Positions 26,247-36,041 of a stretch of 64,000 nt of DNA are shown one piece after another (the stretch's first letter is position 1; every line of letters begins with the position of its first letter). The notes under the pieces are model-generated. The model had not been told where the DNA came from and made no database searches. It saw nothing but the letters and a program-made list of their open reading frames with translations. The translations under genes were made by a program, and so were the position numbers. The stretch spans positions 528,665 to 592,664 of the forward strand of contig NZ_PCPP01000001.1 of NCBI RefSeq assembly GCF_002979755.1. The letters run 5' to 3'. This DNA is from Chryseobacterium culicis. Lineage in GTDB: Bacteria > Bacteroidota > Bacteroidia > Flavobacteriales > Weeksellaceae.

Positions 26247-29200
26247 ATGAAAAAAACAACAATTAGCATGATGTTGTTGGGTCTTTTGTGTGCGCCACAG
26301 TTTACCTACGCAGAGGCTAACAAATGTTTTCAACAGTCCGTCATTCAGCGGAAAACGCCTTTGATTAAAATCTTTGAAAAACTTTCAAAAGAACATGGCG
26401 TAAAATTCTTTTATTCGGTTTCAGACCTTAAGGATATTCAGGTGGATGAATCTCAGGTTAACTATCAGTCACTATCATCGTCTTTAGACTATCTGAAGAA
26501 AAATATTGGTCTGGATTTTAATGTAGATCAGAAAACCGTCACCGTTCGTCTCAATGCAAGAGCAATGGCAAAAATTCAGAGGAATAATGTTCAACAGTCT
26601 GCGGAATATTTAAATCCGATAAAAGACACGGTAACATCCAGAGAAAAAAATATTGATGAGGTTGTTTTGGTAGGGTATGGAAAACAGAGTAAGAAAAACA
26701 ATTCCGGCTCTATTTCTTCTATTGATGAGAAACAGATGAAAGGCATTGCATCCAGCAATTTCGGGGATATTATTGCCGGAAAAGCTACCGGAGTTCAGAT
26801 TACTCAGGCTAATGCAACGCCGGGAGGTTCACCCTCTATCAGAGTAAGAGGGATCGGAACATTAACAGCGGGTTCGAATCCCTTGATCGTTGTTGACGGA
26901 CTTCCTCTCACCGAAGGTTCCAATCTGAATGCTATTGATCCTAATTCCATTGCAAAAATTGATATCTTAAAAGATGCCGCCTCCGCAGCCATTTATGGTT
27001 CCAGAGGAGCCAATGGAGTGATTATCATTGAAACAAAACAAGGGAAAAAAGGCAGAATGGCTGTTTCTTTTGATTCCTATTACGGAATGCAGATGAGAAG
27101 CGATAATGTAAAACTGGTGAATGCTTACGATATGGCCACTTTTCTGAAAGAAGCCAGAGATAACAACTATCTTTCCAAGGGCAGTAACAGAAGTATTTCT
27201 GATGATAATGCTACAAGAATAAGTAAGGGAGCATCTTTACGGGAGTTAATCCCTGATTATCTTGCCCCTTATCTGGCAAAGCAGCCGGGATTAACAGATA
27301 CCGACTGGCTGAATACTGTAATGAAACCGGCACCCATCAGCCAGACTTCATTAAATGTTACGGGAGGAAGTGATAAAAGCAAATATGCATTTACCATGAG
27401 CTATTTTAACCAGAAAGGATTGGTGATCGGGACAGATTACGAAAAATTTTCCACCAGCGTTAATCTTTCCACAGAACTTACGGATAAATGGAAAATAGGA
27501 GTAACAATGACACCGTCTTATGCAACGGGAACCATCAATGCCGCAGAAAATTCGAGAAGTTATAATCCACTGCAGATGGCTACTGCAATGTATCCTTTCT
27601 TTAAACCTTATAATGATGACGGAAGTTTGGCTATTTCCAAACAAATCTTAGGAAATACAGCAACGGATGGTGCTTTGGTAGAGAATCCCGTTGCGATTCA
27701 GGAAATGACGAACAGAAAATATACTTTATTTAAAACCTTCGGAAATATTTTTACTGAGCTTGAGCTGTTGAAAGGATTGAAATACAGACTGTCAGTAGGC
27801 GGCGATTACACCAATTACGAATATAATTTCTTTGATCCTTCTACAGTGGGAGCCTACAGAGCGGCCGCTCCGGATGTTACTTTTGCGAACAGAACAGAAT
27901 ATATCCGTAAAAATTATCTGATTGAAAACCTGCTTTCATTTGATAAAAAATGGGGTGAGCATAGAATAGATGCCATTGCCGGACAGTCTTTTCAGCAGGA
28001 AGATAATACTCAGCTTTTAACCGAAGCTACCGCATTTCCAGACAACAGCATCCGGAATATTGCAGGCGGAACTTCATTTAAAAACACGCTGACACAATAC
28101 AAATGGAGATTGATGTCTTATTTTACCAGAGTTAATTACACCTTTGATAATAAGTATAATCTGATGGCTTCTTATCGTAGAGACGGCTCTTCACGTTTCG
28201 GGAAGAATTCCAAATGGGGAGATTTCTATGCATTTTCTGCAGGCTGGACGATCAGTAATGAAAATTTCTTTCCTGAAAATACTATTGTAACGGATTTAAA
28301 GCTAAGATATAGTCTTGGAAGCAACGGAAATAATCAGATTCCTAATTTCGGGGCACTTTCGCTGATGAATCCTGATAATTATAATTTTGGTGGCGTTCTA
28401 ACACCAGGGTATACAACGGCAACGGCTCCCAATCCTAATATTTCCTGGGAAAAGTCCAGATCAAACAACTTCGGAATTGATTTCTCTCTGTTTAAAAATA
28501 TCCTGAATATTTCTGCAGATTATTATATTCTGAACAGAGACGGTTTGTTACTCGATGTTCCCGTTCCACAGCAGTCTGGTTTCAGTACATCGCTTCAAAA
28601 TATAGGGAAGATCAAAAACTCTGGTTTTGAACTACAGATTGCTTCAAAAACTTTCAATATTGCAAACGATTTTACCTATTCGGGAAGCTTTAATTTTTCA
28701 ACCAATAAAAATGAAGTTTTGGCCTTGGCAAACGGACAGAACCAGATTATCACGGGTGAAAATAATTTCTCTGTTACAAAAGTGGGCGGCTCTATTGGTG
28801 AAATGTATGGGTACAATATTGTCGGAATCTATAAAACTCAGGCTGAAATCAACAATTCACCACACATTACGGGAACAATGGTTGGGGATTATATTATGGA
28901 AGACCTCAATGGTGATGGGAAAATTGATGTCAATGATAAAAGAAGTTTCGGAAGCGGCGTTCCCAAATACATTCTTGGTTTCAATAATAATTTCAGATAC
29001 GGACTTTTTGAATTAAGCTTCTCATTATACAGCGAAATAGGGAAGAGAATTTACAATGCTGATGCTGTCACTACCTTAGAATCAGGAGAAGGTTTCGGAA
29101 TGGCCTCGCAGTATTATTTTGACAACCGCTATAATGCAGCAACCAATCCCAATGGATTTTTCGGAATGCCGAATATGAACTTTTCCAATAACAGAAAAGA

Positions 29201-29471
29201 AGCCAGAACTTCAAATCTTTACTTTAAAAATGCCGATTATGTGAGATTGAGATCACTGCGTCTTGCTTTCAATTTTCCAAAATCAATGCTTGGAAATATC
29301 GGGTTGGAAAACGCACAGATCTATCTGGTAGGAAACAATCTTTTCACGCTGTCAAAATATAAAGGAATGAATATCGATGCTACTTCAGACAATGTTCTTA
29401 CGCAGGGGTTTGATCAGGCTTATTATCCGGTCGCTAAAATTTATTCTGTAGGCTTTAACCTTAAATTTTAA
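26247..29471 (+). CDS. SusC/RagA TonB-linked receptor with STN signalling domain
   Basis: A 1074-residue outer-membrane transporter. A signal peptide (to about residue 23) is followed by an STN secretin/TonB N-terminal domain at about 30-105 (TPLIKIFEKLSKEHGVKFFYSVSDL), a TonB box IDEVVLVGYGKQ, the plug (GSISSIDEKQMKGIASSNFGDIIAGKATGVQ, SPSIRVRGIGTL, DAASAAIYGSRGANGVIIIETKQG) and a large barrel ending FNLKF. The STN domain is what talks to FecR, in agreement with the two genes upstream. It pairs with the SusD lipoprotein 4 bp downstream. The cargo is unknown; a linked phosphodiesterase hints at a phosphodiester. Confidence 0.95.
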   Translation: MKKTTISMMLLGLLCAPQFTYAEANKCFQQSVIQRKTPLIKIFEKLSKEHGVKFFYSVSDLKDIQVDESQVNYQSLSSSLDYLKKNIGLDFNVDQKTVTVRLNARAMAKIQRNNVQQSAEYLNPIKDTVTSREKNIDEVVLVGYGKQSKKNNSGSISSIDEKQMKGIASSNFGDIIAGKATGVQITQANATPGGSPSIRVRGIGTLTAGSNPLIVVDGLPLTEGSNLNAIDPNSIAKIDILKDAASAAIYGSRGANGVIIIETKQGKKGRMAVSFDSYYGMQMRSDNVKLVNAYDMATFLKEARDNNYLSKGSNRSISDDNATRISKGASLRELIPDYLAPYLAKQPGLTDTDWLNTVMKPAPISQTSLNVTGGSDKSKYAFTMSYFNQKGLVIGTDYEKFSTSVNLSTELTDKWKIGVTMTPSYATGTINAAENSRSYNPLQMATAMYPFFKPYNDDGSLAISKQILGNTATDGALVENPVAIQEMTNRKYTLFKTFGNIFTELELLKGLKYRLSVGGDYTNYEYNFFDPSTVGAYRAAAPDVTFANRTEYIRKNYLIENLLSFDKKWGEHRIDAIAGQSFQQEDNTQLLTEATAFPDNSIRNIAGGTSFKNTLTQYKWRLMSYFTRVNYTFDNKYNLMASYRRDGSSRFGKNSKWGDFYAFSAGWTISNENFFPENTIVTDLKLRYSLGSNGNNQIPNFGALSLMNPDNYNFGGVLTPGYTTATAPNPNISWEKSRSNNFGIDFSLFKNILNISADYYILNRDGLLLDVPVPQQSGFSTSLQNIGKIKNSGFELQIASKTFNIANDFTYSGSFNFSTNKNEVLALANGQNQIITGENNFSVTKVGGSIGEMYGYNIVGIYKTQAEINNSPHITGTMVGDYIMEDLNGDGKIDVNDKRSFGSGVPKYILGFNNNFRYGLFELSFSLYSEIGKRIYNADAVTTLESGEGFGMASQYYFDNRYNAATNPNGFFGMPNMNFSNNRKEARTSNLYFKNADYVRLRSLRLAFNFPKSMLGNIGLENAQIYLVGNNLFTLSKYKGMNIDATSDNVLTQGFDQAYYPVAKIYSVGFNLKF

Positions 29472-29475
29472 AATC

Positions 29476-30879
29476 ATGAAAAAAATATTCTTTACAATAT
29501 TCAGTCTTTCTGTGATGTTTTCCTGCTCGTCTGATCTTTTGGATGTAAATCCTGAAGCCCAGAAAGTTTCCTCACAATTCTATACCAATGCTTCTGAAAT
29601 TGAGCAGGGAATTGTTTCAGTCTACGGAGCGCTTCAGTACACCGGACAGTATCAGCTGGCAATGCCTGCGTTGGGAGAATTGCCTTCTGACAACACCTAT
29701 GATGAGGTTCCAGCCAATGATGCCTTTACGTATGGAGAGCTGGATTTTTTCACTATTCAGCCTAACAACAGCCTTATTGCAAGTACCTGGAAGGACAATT
29801 ATGTCGGAATTCAGCAGGCGAATATTATTCTGACAAGGATTGGAAAAATCCCTGATATGACCGATGCCCTGAAAAATACGAGAACCGGAGAAATGAAGTT
29901 TCTGAGAGCGCTGATGTATTTTAATCTGGTAAGAATTTATGGTGATGTTCCATTGGTTTTAAAAGAAACCACGAATGTTAACGATTACTTTGGGCAGCCA
30001 AGAACGCCTGTCGCAGAAGTATATTCAGCAATAGAAAAAGATCTGAAAGAAGCGATTGATCTTTTACCAATCACCACAACGCAAAAGGGTAGAGTAACCA
30101 AAGGAGCGGCTTTGGGAATTTTGGGTAAAGTGCTTCTGACACAGAACAAGTTTGCAGAATCACTGACGTATTTAAATCAGATTGAATCTTTAGGCTATCA
30201 ACTTTTGACGGATGTCAATAAAATTTTTGATGTCACTAATAAAAATAATGCTGAAATTATTTTTGATGTACAGTTCACTTCCGGATTGAACGGAAATTCA
30301 GAAGGAAGTTCGGCATTTCAGATGTTCAGTCCTTCCGGATCAGTTTCAGGAGCGAAAGGCCATAATCTTCCCACCAAAGAAGTCTACAATCTTTATTTGG
30401 CAGGAGATACAAGACGGTCTGCCTATATCGGGCTTACGTCAAACGGAATTCCTTTCAGTAAAAAACTGGTGAAAACATCCAATACCATTGCCGATGGAGG
30501 AAGCAATTTTGTGGTGCTGAGATTGGCTGATGTTTTCCTGATGATGGCGGAATGTTTTGCTCAGCAGAATGATTTTGCCAATGCCAATGTATGGCTGAAT
30601 AAAATTAAAACCAGAGCAGGTATTGCTTCTGTAAACCTCTCCACAAAAGAGACATTACTGAATGAAATTGACCGCGAAAGAAGGCTTGAATTTGTAGGAG
30701 AAGGACATCGGTGGTTTGATCTTGTCAGGACGGGAAAGGCTATTTCGGTGATGACAACTCATTTTAGCAATAATCCCGGATACAGCACGGCACAAATAAA
30801 ACCCTATCATCTTCTGATGCCTGTTCCACAAGGACAGATCAATACAGATCCCGCAATTAAACAAAATCCAGGATATTAA
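29476..30879 (+). CDS. SusD/RagB nutrient-binding lipoprotein
   Basis: A 467-residue surface lipoprotein (lipobox MFSCSSDLLDVNP) that caps the SusC barrel. TPR-like helices with RTGEMKFLRALMYFNLVRIYGDVPLV and the C-terminal RERRLEFVGEGHRWFDLVRTGKA and LLMPVPQGQINTDPAIKQNPGY are hallmarks of the family. It follows its SusC partner by 4 bp and precedes a glycerophosphodiesterase gene by 16 bp, so the three form one unit. Confidence 0.95.
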   Translation: MKKIFFTIFSLSVMFSCSSDLLDVNPEAQKVSSQFYTNASEIEQGIVSVYGALQYTGQYQLAMPALGELPSDNTYDEVPANDAFTYGELDFFTIQPNNSLIASTWKDNYVGIQQANIILTRIGKIPDMTDALKNTRTGEMKFLRALMYFNLVRIYGDVPLVLKETTNVNDYFGQPRTPVAEVYSAIEKDLKEAIDLLPITTTQKGRVTKGAALGILGKVLLTQNKFAESLTYLNQIESLGYQLLTDVNKIFDVTNKNNAEIIFDVQFTSGLNGNSEGSSAFQMFSPSGSVSGAKGHNLPTKEVYNLYLAGDTRRSAYIGLTSNGIPFSKKLVKTSNTIADGGSNFVVLRLADVFLMMAECFAQQNDFANANVWLNKIKTRAGIASVNLSTKETLLNEIDRERRLEFVGEGHRWFDLVRTGKAISVMTTHFSNNPGYSTAQIKPYHLLMPVPQGQINTDPAIKQNPGY

Positions 30880-30895
30880 TTTAAACTTTAAAATT

Positions 30896-31774
30896 ATGCT
30901 CAACAATAAATTATTAAAACTGTTTCTTCTTATTATTTCGTCTCTCCACTTTGCTCAGCAAAAGAAAATTTCACTTTCCGCTTTTCCCGATAACAAAGTA
31001 ATGGTGGTTGCCCACCGTGGGGATTGGAGAGAGGCTCCGGAAAATTCGGTGTGGGCGGTAAAAAAAGCCATTGAAAAAGGAGTAGATATGGCTGAGATAG
31101 ATCTTGCCATGACGAAAGATAGTGTTTTGATCCTGATGCATGACAACACCATCGACAGAACGACAACAGGGAAAGGAAAGCCGTCTGATTTTACATTAGC
31201 CGAGATTAAAAAACTCCATCTGAGAGACGGATTAGGAGTGGAAACCCAAATGAGTGTTCCTACTTTACAGGAAATTTTAGAGATTTCTGATGGGAAAATA
31301 CTTCTGAATCTGGACAAAGGTTTTGAGTATATAAAACAGGTATATCCTTTAGTGAAAAAACGAAATATGCTTGATCAGATTTTGTTTAAAGGTCATGAAT
31401 CTTACTCAGAGTTCAATCAAAAATATGGTGATATAAAAAATGAAATTCACTATATGCCGATTATCCAGCTGGGGAAAGAGGAAGATCTGAAAAAAATCTC
31501 AGAGTACCTTAAGAGCTATAAAGTTTATGGTTTTGAATTTACAATCGGAACCACAGAAAAGAACCTGATTGATTTTAAAAAACTCAGAGAAACTAAGGTT
31601 AAAATCTGGGTAAATTCATTGTGGCCGCATCATAATGCCGGAAATAATGATGATCTGGTTCTGGATCATCCCAATATATATGACTGGTATATTGATAAAG
31701 GTGTCAATATCATTCAGACTGACCGTCCGAAAGAACTAATCCATTATTTGAAAAGTAAAAAACTTTATTTTTAA
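30896..31774 (+). CDS. Glycerophosphodiester phosphodiesterase family protein, secreted
   Basis: A 292-residue GDPD-family enzyme that cleaves glycerophosphodiesters to glycerol-3-phosphate and an alcohol. A signal peptide ends near HFAQQ. The TIM-barrel motifs are VVAHRGDWREAPENS (HRGxxxxAPENT type), DMAEIDLAMTKDSVLILMHDNTIDRTT (metal-binding ExD and catalytic HD), and the late INIIQTDRP strand. All catalytic and metal residues are visible. It is the last gene of the sigma/FecR/SusCD locus, which makes that locus a candidate phosphodiester-scavenging system. Confidence 0.9.
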   Translation: MLNNKLLKLFLLIISSLHFAQQKKISLSAFPDNKVMVVAHRGDWREAPENSVWAVKKAIEKGVDMAEIDLAMTKDSVLILMHDNTIDRTTTGKGKPSDFTLAEIKKLHLRDGLGVETQMSVPTLQEILEISDGKILLNLDKGFEYIKQVYPLVKKRNMLDQILFKGHESYSEFNQKYGDIKNEIHYMPIIQLGKEEDLKKISEYLKSYKVYGFEFTIGTTEKNLIDFKKLRETKVKIWVNSLWPHHNAGNNDDLVLDHPNIYDWYIDKGVNIIQTDRPKELIHYLKSKKLYF

Positions 31775-31781
31775 GAATTAG

Positions 31782-31814
31782 AAGAGCTGAAATATTCAAT
31801 TTCAGCTCTTTTTA
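31782..31814 (+). terminator. Terminator of the SusCD-GDPD unit
   Basis: AAGAGCTGAAAT and ATTTCAGCTCTT are perfect 12-bp arms around ATTCA, followed by TTTT, 7 bp after the stop codon. Confidence 0.92.
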
Positions 31815-32077
31815 TCTATTGCGTAAGTTGTATAAGCTTTATTTCCTATGATGGAATGTTCAGGATGATACTCACAAAAAATACTTTGGAAATTGAAAGT
31901 TTAAGAAAAAAATAACTGGAATGTGCCTTTTTTAGGATATTTTAACAGATACTTTATGATTTGTGTCATAAAACAAATGCCATGTATTTCACTATATTTG
32001 GAATAATAAAACTAGCCATGTAATAAGCCAACATAAAAACTTGTTAAACTAAAAATTATTAAAGATTACCAAAGATT
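31815..32077. other. Non-coding stretch with a candidate promoter
   Basis: No gene seen. TATATTTG at 31993-32000 is a good -7 box pointing right, 78 bp before the small reading frame at 32078. Confidence 0.4.
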
Positions 32078-32302
32078 ATGAAAGACTTATTTTCACTCAA
32101 CGGGAAGAGGAAGGATCATGTTATCAGGCACTTTAAAAAAGAGATGTATCCATTGATAGAGAATGATAATTGGATTATCGTTATCATTAAAAAGTGGTAT
32201 CACACCATGATTGTATCCTATTTGATATGCAATGATTTAGTTGCTTTAACTATTGTAAGAACAAAATTCTCTCCATTTTACGAAAAATATACGGTACAGT
32301 AG
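32078..32302 (+). CDS. Small hypothetical protein
   Basis: A 74-residue frame (start MKDLFSLNGKRKDHVIRHFKKEMYP) behind a candidate promoter. The mix of charged residues and a short hydrophobic stretch (DNWIIVIIKKWYHTMIVSYLI) does not match a family I know. It ends inside the 3' side of the decayed GNAT gene on the other strand. It may be a genuine small gene or chance. Confidence 0.35.
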   Translation: MKDLFSLNGKRKDHVIRHFKKEMYPLIENDNWIIVIIKKWYHTMIVSYLICNDLVALTIVRTKFSPFYEKYTVQ

Positions 32303-32309
32303 TGCCTTG

Positions 32310-32607
32310 ATAAACTATTTTTATTTTTCAACCCATTCATTTTTCCAGAACAGGCAATTCCCAGTTTTGCCTGTGCATTCTCCCCTCTGATACAATGAAT
32401 TCCGATATCACCTACAACCGCTGTTGTTTCACTATCAGTGATTAACAGTTTCAGGTTGGTTGAATTCTTTCGCATTTCTCTGGATAAAATTCTCCACCTC
32501 TTTCTCAGAATTTCAGGAATCCAGCTTTGAAATATATTGGTTTCTGCATCTGAACGGGAATTTATAGTTGTGGATATTTTTCCACAAGCCAGTAAATGTA
32601 TTTCCAC
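32310..32607 (-). pseudogene. Decayed GNAT acetyltransferase
   Basis: Three pieces of one GNAT-family protein are in two reading frames on the minus strand. RSDAETNIFQSWIPEI (about 32510-32560) is followed in another frame by SEKEVENFIQRNAKEFNQPET (about 32447-32509), and then in the first frame by LLITDSETTAVVGDIGIHCI and ENAQAKLGI (about 32350-32443). These are consecutive pieces of the usual '...RSDEETNRFQSWIP...FIxxxAKEFNQPETWFQLLI...VVGDIGIHFI' family text. At least two frame changes and a short deletion have happened. The acetyl-CoA loop (QGKGYAT) and the C-terminus are gone, so the gene is dead. Confidence 0.8.
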
Positions 32608-32689
32608 GGCATTCGGAGATTTTTTACATCTATATTAGGATACCTTTACCCCATAATAATATCAATTAAGATATGTAAAACAATAATGA

Positions 32690-34270
32690 ATGGTTAAAAT
32701 TTATACAAAATTAATTGTAGCAGTGTTAGCTTTAAGTCCCACTTTTGCTTTTGCCCAAGCAGGAAATGTTGGTATTAATACTGCAAATCCAGGTTCTACT
32801 ATGGATATCGCTGGATCATTAGCAGCAAATTATAATGCGGTCAATGCGAACTCTTATAATTTGAACTCATCAGATTTCCATGTCTCCTATAACGGTGGTT
32901 CCAATGCTGTTTTTAATCTTCCTTCGGCAATCAGTGGGGTTGGAAATTATAAAGGACGTATTTATAGGATTAAAAATAATACAAACTTTAGTATTACAGT
33001 AAATTCTGCAACTCCAGAGACCATTAATGGAAATCCCAATGTTCTTGTACCGGCAAATCAAAGTGTAGAGTTAATCAATACCGGACTTACAGGAGCTGCT
33101 TCTACATGGGAAGTACTTTCAAAAGGAACTTCTTCTACAGGAGATTATATTATTGTAAAACCAAACGCCATTCAAACAGTATCTACCGGATCAGATGTTA
33201 CGTTTGGGTCTGTAATTGCAACCAATAATATTACTTATAATGCCGGTGTTTTTAATTTGAAGGCAGGGAAAACCTATGTGCTTCGTTGCCAACTGCATGC
33301 TACAGAGTTCTCACTGGCTGGAGGTTTCTTTGTCTATGAATGGGTGGATGCTTCAAATAATTCTGTTCTTCCTTCCAGTACCACCGGTGTTGTAGATGCT
33401 ATCAATAATTATCCTGCCACTACAATAGGAGGCCAGCCAGAAGCCTATGCTATTTACAGACCTACGGTTGATACCTCTGTAAAAGTAAGATTAGGAGGAG
33501 CAGGAACAGCTCAGTTGAATCCTCAAATAGGATTTATGACTGTTACAGAACTTGCAGGAGGTAATGGTAACGGAGGAACAACGATTATTAATAACAATAT
33601 TACCGCAAGCAATGGTCTTACATTATCAGGTACCGATGTAAAGCTGGGAGGAACCCTTTCACAAGCTACAGATATTGCAATGGCGGGAAACAATTTAAGT
33701 ATTAATGGTGCCGGAAAAGTCCTGATGGGGACCAATACAGTACCCTCGGGGGCAGCAAATGCAAAAGTTATTATTGATAATGGAACTACTAATGGAGCTC
33801 TTCAGATTAAAGATGGTACTCAGCAGCTGGGGTATGTACTCACAAGTGATGGTAATGGTTTAGCAACATGGTCATCTACTGTTACTACAGCATTTGCCAA
33901 TAATTGGACGCCCTATACCGGAACATTGGTAAATCCTTATACGGGAGGAACCGGAGCTGCCGGATTGAATACGGGAATTCAGGTCACTATTCCTGCAAAG
34001 GGCTGGTATTTTTTCCGATGTGGAGTTGCTATCAATTCTGACTGTAATGATTACTTTTTTTATATTAATGGTATTGGTGATGTCTGGAGAAGCTACTGTG
34101 GATCAAACACTGCTGCATTCATGTTTCCAAGAGATCAGAACCGTGTATTATATTTTGCTACACCCGGAACCTATACTGTGTTAGCTGGAAAAACAAACGG
34201 AATAGTTCCAGCCTCATTCAATGCCGGAAATCCTTCTTTTTATCTGGATTTTGTAAAATTCCAAAACTAA
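32690..34270 (+). CDS. Secreted surface or fibre-like protein of unknown function
   Basis: A 526-residue secreted protein. A clear signal peptide (cleavage near AFAQA) is followed by the AGNVGINTANPGSTMDIAGS motif, common in Flavobacteriia cell-surface and fibre-like proteins. Middle regions are Thr/Asn/Gly-rich beta repeats (GLTLSGTDVKLGGTLSQATDIAMAGN-type, about 300-370), and the C-terminal 130 residues look like a C1q/TNF-like or lectin-like jelly-roll (GWYFFRCGVAINSDCNDYFFYING). No T9SS C-terminal signal is obvious. Function unknown, perhaps adhesion. It is monocistronic and has its own terminator. Confidence 0.75.
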   Translation: MVKIYTKLIVAVLALSPTFAFAQAGNVGINTANPGSTMDIAGSLAANYNAVNANSYNLNSSDFHVSYNGGSNAVFNLPSAISGVGNYKGRIYRIKNNTNFSITVNSATPETINGNPNVLVPANQSVELINTGLTGAASTWEVLSKGTSSTGDYIIVKPNAIQTVSTGSDVTFGSVIATNNITYNAGVFNLKAGKTYVLRCQLHATEFSLAGGFFVYEWVDASNNSVLPSSTTGVVDAINNYPATTIGGQPEAYAIYRPTVDTSVKVRLGGAGTAQLNPQIGFMTVTELAGGNGNGGTTIINNNITASNGLTLSGTDVKLGGTLSQATDIAMAGNNLSINGAGKVLMGTNTVPSGAANAKVIIDNGTTNGALQIKDGTQQLGYVLTSDGNGLATWSSTVTTAFANNWTPYTGTLVNPYTGGTGAAGLNTGIQVTIPAKGWYFFRCGVAINSDCNDYFFYINGIGDVWRSYCGSNTAAFMFPRDQNRVLYFATPGTYTVLAGKTNGIVPASFNAGNPSFYLDFVKFQN

Positions 34271-34327
34271 TAGAGCTACTTTTTTATAGAAATAATAAGG
34301 TTCGGAGATTCTAAAAACACATAAAAA

Positions 34328-34364
34328 AATACTGCAGGGATTTATTCCTTGCAGTATTTTTTTA
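34328..34364 (+). terminator. Terminator of the surface-protein gene
   Basis: AATACTGCAGGGA pairs with TCCTTGCAGTATT around TTTAT and is followed by a run of T, 57 bp after the stop codon. Confidence 0.88.
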
Positions 34365-34714
34365 TGGATTAAAAACGAACCCCTTTTCGGTACTATGAAA
34401 AAGTAGTGATTTTATGTGATTTGTCTTAATAAAAAAGAAAGGCTGAGCCAAAACTGTCCCTATAGTTCTAATTTTACATTTCCTATATATCTTCAATGCA
34501 ATAATTAAAATGGGATGAAAGATACAGAGATAACACCATAGATTCAAGCTACACCAGAAACATTGCTCGCTTTGGATAGCCACATCCATAAAGTTGAAAT
34601 AGTAAAGGACATCGATCCTTTTTTAGTGTGCAATAATTGCTAGTTTTGTATGTTGGATTTGTTGAGTAACCCATAGACGGTTAAGAAGAAATAAAATAAT
34701 AAAAAGAGTGCGAA
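34365..34714. other. Non-coding gap before the Crp/Fnr gene
   Basis: No supported gene. TAGTTTTG at 34641-34648 is a good -7 box for the Crp/Fnr gene, 66 bp upstream of its start. Confidence 0.45.
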
Positions 34715-35302
34715 ATGACTGACGTATTTGAAAATTACCTATCCTCCATAGGAAGACTGTCTGCTGAGGAAATTACCTTTGCTACAAAGTTCTTCAAACC
34801 GATCAACTTAAAAAAAGGTGATTTTTTTATTCGTGAAGATGAGCCTTGCCGTTATATAGGATTTGTCGCCAGTGGCTCTGTAAAAGCATATGCAACTGAT
34901 AAAGAAGGAAAGGAAAATATAACCTGCTTCAAGTTTGAAAATGAATTTGCTACCTCGTTTCCTGAGTTTATGGCACAGGAAAAATCCAGAAGGAGTATCA
35001 GGGCTATTGAGGATAGCATAATCTATAGGATAAACTACCTGGACTATCAGTATCTGCTTGGTCAGTTGGTGGCTTTGAATGAAGTTATAAAATCGGTAAT
35101 GGAGCAGGAGTATAACCAAAAGGAACGTTATATGCTGAATTATAATAATAGGTCGGCGGTAGATAAATATCTTCATGTCTTATCTAATGAACCGATACTC
35201 ATTCAGCGAGTAACAACACAGGATCTGGCATCGTATCTGGGCATTACGCAGCGATCACTTACACGGGCGAAGGGACAAATCCACAGACCCGGTATATTAT
35301 AG
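34715..35302 (+). CDS. Crp/Fnr-family transcriptional regulator
   Basis: A 195-residue regulator. Residues 20-115 are the cyclic-nucleotide-type beta roll (FFKPINLKKGDFFIREDEPCRYIGFVASGSVKAYATDKEGKENITCFKFENEFATSFPEFM), and residues 150-190 the C-terminal winged helix (VTTQDLASYLGITQRSLTRAKGQI). Cysteine ligands of true Fnr are absent, and the roll lacks the conserved cAMP contacts, so the effector is unknown. The adjacent MBL-fold gene starts 55 bp later and may be a target or co-transcribed. Confidence 0.9.
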   Translation: MTDVFENYLSSIGRLSAEEITFATKFFKPINLKKGDFFIREDEPCRYIGFVASGSVKAYATDKEGKENITCFKFENEFATSFPEFMAQEKSRRSIRAIEDSIIYRINYLDYQYLLGQLVALNEVIKSVMEQEYNQKERYMLNYNNRSAVDKYLHVLSNEPILIQRVTTQDLASYLGITQRSLTRAKGQIHRPGIL

Positions 35303-35357
35303 GACAAATGTCCTTATGCAGCTCTGATCAGCGATGTAGATTTGCACAAAAAAAACG

Positions 35358-36041
35358 ATGTTACGTCAAATTGCTCCCGAGGTATTCCAGATTTCACTGA
35401 TGCCACGAAATAGTATCAACTGCTATATTATCGAAGGTGTATTGATAGACTCCGGAATACGGAGTTCGTATGCCACTATAAGGAAAGCTCTCCAGAAAAT
35501 CCCCGTTTATCAACATGTGCTGACCCATGCTCATGCAGACCACCAAGGCTGCAGCGATCAGATATGCGCTGAGTTCGGAATACCTTTGCTCTGTCATCCT
35601 GATGAAGTTTTTAGAACCGAAACAGGTAGGGTAACCAATGACTATCCAACTCCCCGGCATTGGGTAGCAAAGCTTCAACAAAAATATTGGGCAGGGCAGG
35701 GACACAAAGTAGATCAGACAATCGTTGAAAATGATAGGATCGGAAACTTTCGGGTAATAGAAACTCCCGGACATTCGGCAGGTCATATTTCTTTATTCCG
35801 TGAGCAAGATGGTGTACTGATCATCGGAGATGCGGCGACCAATATGAACCTGCTCACAACAGCGACGGGCTTGCGGCTTCCGCCAAACATATTCACATCA
35901 GATCAGCAGCGTAACATCAAATCGCTTCAGAAACTGGCAGAACTGAACCCAGCCATACTCTGCTTCGGTCACGGACCAATCTTGCAAAATAGAGATCGGA
36001 AGTTTGAGGAATTTGTGACTCAATGTAGTGTAGTTGTTTAA
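35358..36041 (+). CDS. MBL-fold metallo-hydrolase
   Basis: A 227-residue metallo-beta-lactamase-fold enzyme. The metal motif HAHADHQG (residues about 58-65), the downstream His in TPGHSAGHISLF, the bridging Asp in IIGDAATNM and a last His in CFGHGPIL are all in order. Such enzymes hydrolyse thioesters or esters (glyoxalase II-like) or lactones; the substrate cannot be fixed. It directly follows the Crp/Fnr gene on the same strand. Confidence 0.9.
   Translation: MLRQIAPEVFQISLMPRNSINCYIIEGVLIDSGIRSSYATIRKALQKIPVYQHVLTHAHADHQGCSDQICAEFGIPLLCHPDEVFRTETGRVTNDYPTPRHWVAKLQQKYWAGQGHKVDQTIVENDRIGNFRVIETPGHSAGHISLFREQDGVLIIGDAATNMNLLTTATGLRLPPNIFTSDQQRNIKSLQKLAELNPAILCFGHGPILQNRDRKFEEFVTQCSVVV

Noticed and set aside
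34362..34589. 75-codon minus-strand frame after the surface-protein gene
   Set aside because: Composition is not protein-like (Cys/Phe/Ile-rich), no promoter is seen, and it overlaps terminator sequence.
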